Positions 58,321 through 64,000 of a DNA stretch of 64,000 nucleotides are shown one piece after another. The DNA lies in assembly GCF_000316575.1 (NCBI RefSeq), contig NC_019682.1, forward strand, positions 3,718,001-3,782,000, in the 5' to 3' direction. The number at the start of each line of letters is the position of its first letter. The stretch's first letter is position 1. The position numbers and the translations under genes were made by a program. The notes below the pieces were generated by a model, which was not told the DNA's origin, did no database searches, and worked only from the letters and a program-made list of their open reading frames with translations. Origin of the DNA: Calothrix sp. PCC 7507 (GTDB taxonomy: Bacteria > Cyanobacteriota > Cyanobacteriia > Cyanobacteriales > Nostocaceae).

Positions 58321-58350
58321 ATCCCCGACTTATTTGATGAGGTCGGGGAT
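58321..58350. terminator. 9-bp hairpin after the small secreted protein gene
   Basis: ATCCCCGAC (58321-58329) and GTCGGGGAT (58342-58350) form a perfect G/C-rich stem seven bases beyond the stop of the minus-strand gene at 58357. There is no T-run, so it may slow but not fully terminate transcription. Confidence 0.5.
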
Positions 58351-58356
58351 AGTGCA

Positions 58357-58731
58357 TCAAAATTGGGTGACTGTTAAATTAACACCAGAATCGAGCTTAG
58401 GCACTTTTAAATAGTCAACTGGCTCACTATTTTGCGGCCTTTCTTCGTTAGTTGAGGACTGACACTGCTCGAAAAAAGCAGATGGGTTTTTCAGCAAATC
58501 CAGGGGGTTAATTTTTTTGCATCCTTGCTCACGTACCACCACAAATGAGTTATGGGTTTGTTGTGAATTATCCCAGTTACCATTAATCGTCGCTGGTTCG
58601 GTCATCAAAACTGCCGCCTGATTATCGCCGATTGCACTCGGTATATTCTCCGGTTCAGGGTTAGCATAAGCGCTTTGAGTCATAGCGATCGCACTAATTA
58701 AAACAAATAAACCTACGGGTAAGTATTTCAT
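58357..58731 (-). CDS. Small secreted hypothetical protein
   Basis: A 124-residue protein with a clear signal peptide (MKYLPVGLFVLISAIAMTQS, cleavage after AYA). The frame is open to 58746, but MKYLPVG at 58731 gives a standard signal. The mature part is polar, with two Cys (EQGCKK and FEQCQSS) that may pair, and a conserved-looking NPLDLLKNPSAFFEQC. I know no family. It stands alone. Confidence 0.7.
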   Translation of the reverse strand: MKYLPVGLFVLISAIAMTQSAYANPEPENIPSAIGDNQAAVLMTEPATINGNWDNSQQTHNSFVVVREQGCKKINPLDLLKNPSAFFEQCQSSTNEERPQNSEPVDYLKVPKLDSGVNLTVTQF

Positions 58732-58746
58732 AATTAAGCTTCTCAA

Positions 58747-59166
58747 AATTTAATGCTAATTCAATAATCAAAATTAAGTAAGTCGGTATGAAAGGCAATG
58801 GGGAATAGGGAATAGGCAATAGGCAATAGTCAATAGATATGAGGGTTTTAGCCTCGTTCATCTTTCTTCATATAGATTTGATTGTGCCGACTTACTTAGC
58901 TAAATCTAAACGCTAGAAAATAGTCACCACATTTACCGAACTAAGTATAGTTATAGCAAATTATACGAAACTACAATACTAATTCAACTAGTCCCCAGTC
59001 CCCAGTCCCCAATCCCCAATTCCCAATCCCAGTACCTTTTACTACATCAGAGTTGTCGTAACATCGTGAAGAATGCCATAAAGAAAAGGTAAAGGGTTCA
59101 CCTTTAGCGTCGCCCTGATCTCAGAGATTCCCACAACCCAGATTCGAGGACTGATCTTTCACACTC
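58747..59166. other. Gap with heptamer-type repeats
   Basis: GGGAATA and GGCAATA-type heptamers occupy about 58798-58836, and CCCCAGT/CCCCAAT heptamers 58992-59031. The rest (58840-58990 and 59032-59166) shows no gene. The promoter of the cyclase gene should be in its last 130 bases. Confidence 0.55.
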
Positions 59167-60786
59167 ATGACTGAACTCAAACTACGCCTACAAGAGGGAG
59201 ATACTGAAACCGTGGTTTCAGTGGATCAAAATGTATTTACAATTGGTCGGTTGCCGGAATGTAACTTATACTTACCTTTTGGTGGAGTTTCCCGTAACCA
59301 TGCTCGGCTAGTAAAAAAAGCTGATAATGTTTGGACTATTGAGGATTTAGGTAGTAAAAACGGGACACAAGTCAATGAATGTCTTGTTACCTATCCCCAG
59401 GAGTTGCGCCACGGTGACATTATTTGGTTGGGTAATGTGAATCTGGTAGTGCTGCTCACAACTTTTGGTACACAGTTGACACCTAAGCCTACATCAACGG
59501 CAGAAACTGGTGAACAAAGGACGATTTTGCATAATGTCAAACAATTGCAACAGCGATGGATAGAAGCTGATAGCGAGGATGGCGAAAGCAGCAACAAAGA
59601 CAAAACCATTGCTAGACTCAAGGACTTAGTCGATATAGCCAAAAATCTTTGTGCAGCAACCTCTATAGAAGAGATTTTCTCTCAGGTGCAACAAGTGGTT
59701 TTTCGTTACCTTGATAGTATTGACCGCCTGGCATTATTGATTGATGTCAATGGAGGCGGTAACTTAGAATTAATGAATGCTGCTACTAGAAATATTTCTC
59801 AACAAAAAGATTTGGCAGCTGATGGCAGTTGGATTAGCCGTAGTATTTGTCAAAAGGTATTTGATGAAAAAGTCGTTATCCAAACGGCTGACACCCACAA
59901 AGATGAGCGGTTTTCAGGAGAACACAGCATTTTGGTGAAGGGAATTCGCAGCGCGATGGCAGTGCCCTTATGGGACGAAAATAAAGTTGTTGGTGTTCTT
60001 TATGCAGATGCTTGCCTTTCTTCTTACCATTGGGCAAGTGAAGGTGAGGAAGAACTCAGCTTTTTTTCGGCTTTAGCAAACCTTGTCGCTTCTAGTGTGC
60101 AACGTTGGCTCTTGGTAGAGAAACTGAAAACTGAAGAGGTGATTCGCCACAGATTAGAACGCTATCATTCTCCGGCTGTAGTGCAGCAGTTGATTGCTGT
60201 AGGTGGTTTGCCAGATGGTCGTTTATTACCGGCGGAGAGCGAAATTAGCATTTTGTTTGCCGATTTAGTTGGGTTTACGGCAATTTCCGAACGGTTAAAA
60301 CCAACTGCGATCGCTCAATTATTAAATAACTTATTTGAAGAAATGCTACAAGAAGTGTTCGGTTATGGTGGCACTTTAGATAAATATATCGGCGATTGTA
60401 TTATGGCATTTTTTGGCGCACCCGAACCCCAAGCAGATCATGCCAATCGCGCCACATCTGCAGCTAAAGGTATGCTGACTCGATTGGAAAAACTCAACAC
60501 CAATGGTTTTTGGCGAGAACCCCTGCAATTACGGATTGCAATTAATAGCGGTAAGGCTGTCGTCGGCGATGTGGGTAGTTCCCAACGGGTAGACTATACG
60601 GCTTTAGGCGCTACGATTAATCTGGCGGCGCGCATGGAAGCAGTTTGTCCCCCTGGTGAATGTGTAATTAGTGAAGTTACTTATAAAATGCTTTCACAAC
60701 CCTCGGACTTTCAAGAAATGGGGGATTATCGATTCAAAGGTATTAACCGATTAGTGAAGGTTTATCAGACGATAATGCATGAATAG
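59167..60786 (+). CDS. FHA-GAF class III adenylate/guanylate cyclase
   Basis: A 539-residue cytoplasmic cyclase. An FHA domain (about 24-75; FTIGRLPECNLYLPFGGVSR and LGSKNGTQVN) reads phospho-threonine. A GAF domain follows (about 155-310), then a catalytic class III domain (about 355-535). The first metal Asp is in ILFADLVGFTAIS (about 363) and the second in DKYIGDCIMAFFG (about 408). This order resembles CyaD of Anabaena, but I do not assign the symbol. It should make cAMP or cGMP under control of Ser/Thr phosphorylation and a small ligand. Confidence 0.93.
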   Translation: MTELKLRLQEGDTETVVSVDQNVFTIGRLPECNLYLPFGGVSRNHARLVKKADNVWTIEDLGSKNGTQVNECLVTYPQELRHGDIIWLGNVNLVVLLTTFGTQLTPKPTSTAETGEQRTILHNVKQLQQRWIEADSEDGESSNKDKTIARLKDLVDIAKNLCAATSIEEIFSQVQQVVFRYLDSIDRLALLIDVNGGGNLELMNAATRNISQQKDLAADGSWISRSICQKVFDEKVVIQTADTHKDERFSGEHSILVKGIRSAMAVPLWDENKVVGVLYADACLSSYHWASEGEEELSFFSALANLVASSVQRWLLVEKLKTEEVIRHRLERYHSPAVVQQLIAVGGLPDGRLLPAESEISILFADLVGFTAISERLKPTAIAQLLNNLFEEMLQEVFGYGGTLDKYIGDCIMAFFGAPEPQADHANRATSAAKGMLTRLEKLNTNGFWREPLQLRIAINSGKAVVGDVGSSQRVDYTALGATINLAARMEAVCPPGECVISEVTYKMLSQPSDFQEMGDYRFKGINRLVKVYQTIMHE

Positions 60787-61003
60787 GGAATGGGGCATGG
60801 GGAATTGGGTTGAGAAAACAAGAGTTTTCTAAATATAAATACTTAGGTTATTAGTATATTTTAATTCTTTATTTGTTGCGAAATTTTAATCTTAAGCAGC
60901 CAACTCCTAGCTAAAAGACTAGAATTTGGGTGGTGGCTTGCGAAATTGATCTGTGTAACACTAGGAAGCTACCTCAAGCTATTTATGAACGGGAGGTCAG
61001 GTA

Positions 61004-62371
61004 ATGGCTATCGCCACCATTAATCCCGCAACTGGGGAAACGCTCAAAACTTTTGAGCCACTGAACGATGTGGAAATTGCCGCTAAACTGGATTTGGCAG
61101 GGCTGGCCTTTGAGCATTACCGCCAGACTAGTTTCGTGGAGCGATCGCACTGGTTAAAAGCAGCTGCGGACATTTTAGAACAAGAGAAAGCAGAATTTGC
61201 CAAGTTGATGACTTTGGAAATGGGCAAGCCAATCAGCGCGGCGATCGCCGAAACAGAAAAATGCGCCCTGGTTTGTCGCTACTACGCTGAACACGCCGCT
61301 GGGTTTCTAGCTGATGTGTCCGTAAAAACCGATGGCAGCAATAGTTTTGTCCGCTACCAACCATTAGGTGCAATTCTGGCTGTGATGCCGTGGAATTTCC
61401 CCTTTTGGCAAGTGTTCCGCTTTGCCGCACCCACACTCATGGCGGGAAATGTTGGCTTACTCAAACATGCTTCAAATGTGCCACAGTGTGCTTTGGCAAT
61501 TGAAGACATTTTGCAACGCGCTGGTTTTCCCCAAGGCGTGTTTCAAACTCTGTTAATCGGTGCTGCTAAAGTTGCCGATTTAATGGCTGATGACCGAGTT
61601 AAAGCCGCCACCTTGACAGGAAGCGAACCTGCTGGGGCATCTCTAGCCGCCGCCTCAGGAAAACAACTGAAAAAAACCGTTTTAGAATTAGGAGGAAGTG
61701 ATCCGTTTATTGTGTTAGAGAGTGCTGATATAGAGGCAGCAGTTGTCGCAGCTACTACAGCACGAATGTTGAATAACGGGCAATCTTGTATAGCAGCAAA
61801 ACGCTTTATTGTGGCAGAAGCGATCGCTGATAAATTTGAAAAACTGTTGTTAGATAAATTCCTGGCGTTGAAAGTTGGCGATCCTATGCAACCAGACACC
61901 GACTTAGGCCCATTAGCAACCCCTGATATTCTCCAGGATTTGCACCAACAAGTGCAAGCTGCTGTGGCTAGTGGCGGCAAAGTCCTCACAGGTGGACAAC
62001 CTTTGGGCGATCGTCCCGGTAACTTTTATCCACCAACGATCATCACAGATATCCCCCAAGATAGTCCCATCGCCCAAGAAGAATTCTTTGGCCCAGTGGC
62101 CTTGTTATTTCGGGTTCCGGATATCGACGCAGCCATTAAACTAGCTAATGCTACACCCTTTGGCTTAGGTGCTAGTGCCTGGACAACCAACGATCAAGAA
62201 CGCGATCGCTTAATTACGGAAATCGAAGCAGGTGCCGTATTTATCAACGGCTTAGTTAAATCTGACCCCCGCTTACCCTTTGGTGGGATTAAACGTTCCG
62301 GATACGGCAGGGAATTAAGTATCCAGGGTATACATGAGTTTGTCAATGTTAAAACTGTGTGGGTTAAGTAG
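61004..62371 (+). CDS. gabD: Succinate-semialdehyde dehydrogenase
   Basis: A 455-residue ALDH of the short SSADH (YneI/Slr0370) type, oxidising succinic semialdehyde to succinate. The general base Glu is in LELGGSDPFIV (about 230) and the nucleophile Cys in NNGQSCIAAKRF (about 262). AIATINPATGETLKTFEPLN is the usual N-terminus. The start ATG 61004 has GGGAGG about eight bases upstream. A ThDP enzyme follows after 138 bases, as in Synechococcus 7002, where the pair closes the TCA cycle by way of succinic semialdehyde. Confidence 0.93.
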   Translation: MAIATINPATGETLKTFEPLNDVEIAAKLDLAGLAFEHYRQTSFVERSHWLKAAADILEQEKAEFAKLMTLEMGKPISAAIAETEKCALVCRYYAEHAAGFLADVSVKTDGSNSFVRYQPLGAILAVMPWNFPFWQVFRFAAPTLMAGNVGLLKHASNVPQCALAIEDILQRAGFPQGVFQTLLIGAAKVADLMADDRVKAATLTGSEPAGASLAAASGKQLKKTVLELGGSDPFIVLESADIEAAVVAATTARMLNNGQSCIAAKRFIVAEAIADKFEKLLLDKFLALKVGDPMQPDTDLGPLATPDILQDLHQQVQAAVASGGKVLTGGQPLGDRPGNFYPPTIITDIPQDSPIAQEEFFGPVALLFRVPDIDAAIKLANATPFGLGASAWTTNDQERDRLITEIEAGAVFINGLVKSDPRLPFGGIKRSGYGRELSIQGIHEFVNVKTVWVK

Positions 62372-62373
62372 TT

Positions 62374-62409
62374 AGTCATTAGTCATTGGTCATTGGTCAT
62401 TGGTCATTG
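62374..62409. repeat. TCATTGG heptamers between gabD and the ThDP gene
   Basis: About five copies of (G)TCATTGG or TCATTAG run directly after the gabD stop, within the 138-base spacer. They are the complement of the CCAATGA/TGACAAATGA heptamers seen before rbgA and the STAND gene. Confidence 0.85.
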
Positions 62410-62509
62410 GATAAATAACGAATGACGCCACTTGCTTTAAGCCGGGGAACCCGTCCAACGCAGTGGCTCACCAATAACAAAGGACAAAGGACAATATCGA
62501 GGAAATCAA

Positions 62510-64000
62510 ATGAATACGGCAGAACTGTTAGTACAGTGTTTAGAGAATGAAGGGGTGCAATATGTTTTTGGACTCCCTGGCGAAGAAAACCTACACGTTT
62601 TAGAAGCACTAAAAAATTCTTCCATCCAATTTATTACTACCCGTCATGAACAGGGTGCAGCATTCATGGCAGATGTCTACGGACGTTTGACAGGAAAAGC
62701 AGGAGTTTGTCTTTCGACTCTTGGCCCTGGGGCAACAAATCTCATGACTGGAGTAGCAGATGCTAACCTCGATGGTGCGCCTTTAGTAGCAATTACTGGG
62801 CAAGTGGGAACCGATAGAATGCACATCGAATCCCATCAATATTTAGACTTGGTGGCCATGTTTGCTCCCGTAACTAAGTGGAATAAACAAATTGTCCGCC
62901 CAAGTATTACACCAGAAGTCGTGCGGAAAGCATTTAAGGTAGCACAAACCGAAAAACCCGGTGCAGTTCACATCGATGTGCCAGAAAATATTGCCGCTAT
63001 GCCAGTAGAAGGCAAAGCATTACGTAAGGATAATATCCAAAAAACCTATGCAGCTTTTGCTAGTATTCGGGCAGCCGCAGCAGCAATTTCTCAGGCAGTT
63101 AACCCATTAATTTTAGTAGGAAATGGCGCTATCCGTGCCCAAGCTAGTGATGCTGTCACACAGTTTGCTACCCAGATGAATATTCCAGTTGCCAATACTT
63201 TTATGGGCAAAGGAGTTATCCCCTACACTCATCACCTAGCCTTGTGGTCAGTAGGTTTGCAGCAACGTGATTTCATCACTTGTGGTTTTGACAACACTGA
63301 TTTAGTAATTGCTATTGGCTATGATTTAATCGAGTTTTCTCCCAAAAAATGGAATTCTGATGGCAAGATTCCCATTATTCATATTGCCGCCAATTCCGCT
63401 GAGACTGATAGTAGTTATATTCCCAGCATTGAAGTAGTCGGGGATATTTCTGATTCTCTCAATGAAATCTTAAGGTTAGCAGATAGACAAGGTAAATCCA
63501 ATCCCTATGCTATTAGCTTACGGGGAAATATTCGCGCTGATTACGAAGAACATGCCCATGATGATGGTTTTCCCATTAAGCCACAAAAGTTAATTTATGA
63601 CTTACGGCAAGTGATGGGGCCAGATGATATTGTCATCTCTGATGTCGGCGCACATAAAATGTGGATTGCCCGTCATTATCATTGTCATAGCCCCAATACT
63701 TGCTTGATTTCTAATGGCTTTGCAGCTATGGGTATTGCCATTCCTGGTGCTTTGGCGGCAAAACTCGTTCACCCTAACCGCAAAGTTGTGGCTGCAACTG
63801 GCGACGGTGGCTTTATGATGAATTGCCAAGAATTAGAAACAGCTTTGCGCGTTGGTACTCCCTTTGTCACCTTAATTTTTAATGATGGTGGCTATGGATT
63901 AATTGAGTGGAAGCAAGAAAATCATTTTGGTCCAGGACACTCATCTTTTGTCCGCTTTGGTAATCCTGATTTTGTCAAATTAGCTGAAAGCATGGGTTTA
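62510..64000 (+). CDS. ThDP enzyme, probable 2-oxoglutarate decarboxylase (partial)
   Basis: A ThDP-dependent enzyme running off the window's right edge after 497 codons. It starts at ATG 62510 with GAGGAA seven bases upstream. The catalytic Glu is in TTRHEQGAAFMADVYG (about residue 47) and the ThDP/Mg motif GDGGFMMN near 432. By family it would be annotated acetolactate synthase large subunit. Its position behind succinate-semialdehyde dehydrogenase matches the cyanobacterial gene pair whose first member decarboxylates 2-oxoglutarate to succinic semialdehyde, so I favour that function. No ilvN-type small subunit is seen. The last ~50 residues should lie beyond the window. Confidence 0.85.
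   Translation, partial: MNTAELLVQCLENEGVQYVFGLPGEENLHVLEALKNSSIQFITTRHEQGAAFMADVYGRLTGKAGVCLSTLGPGATNLMTGVADANLDGAPLVAITGQVGTDRMHIESHQYLDLVAMFAPVTKWNKQIVRPSITPEVVRKAFKVAQTEKPGAVHIDVPENIAAMPVEGKALRKDNIQKTYAAFASIRAAAAAISQAVNPLILVGNGAIRAQASDAVTQFATQMNIPVANTFMGKGVIPYTHHLALWSVGLQQRDFITCGFDNTDLVIAIGYDLIEFSPKKWNSDGKIPIIHIAANSAETDSSYIPSIEVVGDISDSLNEILRLADRQGKSNPYAISLRGNIRADYEEHAHDDGFPIKPQKLIYDLRQVMGPDDIVISDVGAHKMWIARHYHCHSPNTCLISNGFAAMGIAIPGALAAKLVHPNRKVVAATGDGGFMMNCQELETALRVGTPFVTLIFNDGGYGLIEWKQENHFGPGHSSFVRFGNPDFVKLAESMGL

Noticed and set aside
62397-62609. A minus-strand frame opposite the start of the ThDP enzyme gene
   Set aside because: The plus-strand gene has a ribosome-binding site and an unmistakable ThDP-enzyme N-terminus here.

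Overview
The window comes from a filamentous, probably heterocyst-forming cyanobacterium of the Nostoc/Anabaena type. The signs are many HIP1 octamers (GCGATCGC), heptameric short tandem repeats in the gaps, a tocopherol cyclase homologue, very large Ser/Thr-kinase/histidine-kinase hybrids, a WD40 STAND NTPase, and class III nucleotide cyclase signalling. Organism identity is inferred from these signs.

Layout. 1-2.5 kb: an EcsC-like protein, then a conserved hypothetical gene with a decayed GUN4 fragment behind it. 2.7-9.6 kb: a same-strand run pepA, plsX, fabH, fabD, plsC and an AI-2E-type permease; the middle four start fatty-acid and phospholipid synthesis. 9.9-13.1 kb: a DUF2288-like protein, an amidase divergent from a TetR regulator with a perfect palindrome between them, and a YdcF-like protein. 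13.3-14.2 kb: a tRNA-Arg(CCU) gene split in its anticodon loop by an 833-nt group I intron that carries a LAGLIDADG endonuclease. 14.3-21.1 kb: tocopherol cyclase, a small acidic protein, an SDR, an aldehyde dehydrogenase and a membrane protein. 22-37.7 kb: a signalling block with a GAF histidine kinase, an SDR framed by two identical inverted 108-bp elements, and two tandem giant hybrid kinases (1948 and 1806 aa) separated by a dead sensor-kinase remnant. 37.8-50.8 kb: ispH, an SGNH hydrolase, two ammonium transporters around a YnfA-type protein (with a candidate NtcA site), purE, nagA, fdhD, a lipoprotein, a VOC protein, rbgA and an RNase T2. 51-58.2 kb: two co-oriented P-loop NTPase genes, one an 1803-aa TPR-STAND-WD40 protein; this is the best candidate for an undescribed regulatory or defence module. 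58.3-64 kb: a secreted small protein, an FHA-GAF-cyclase, and succinate-semialdehyde dehydrogenase followed by a ThDP enzyme that runs off the window and is probably the 2-oxoglutarate decarboxylase of the cyanobacterial TCA bypass.

Most gaps are filled by miniature inverted-repeat elements and heptamer repeats. One element is nested in another upstream of fdhD, one ends exactly at the fdhD start codon, and one is read in frame inside the WD40 STAND gene. No CRISPR array, rRNA, prophage or intact transposase gene was seen.
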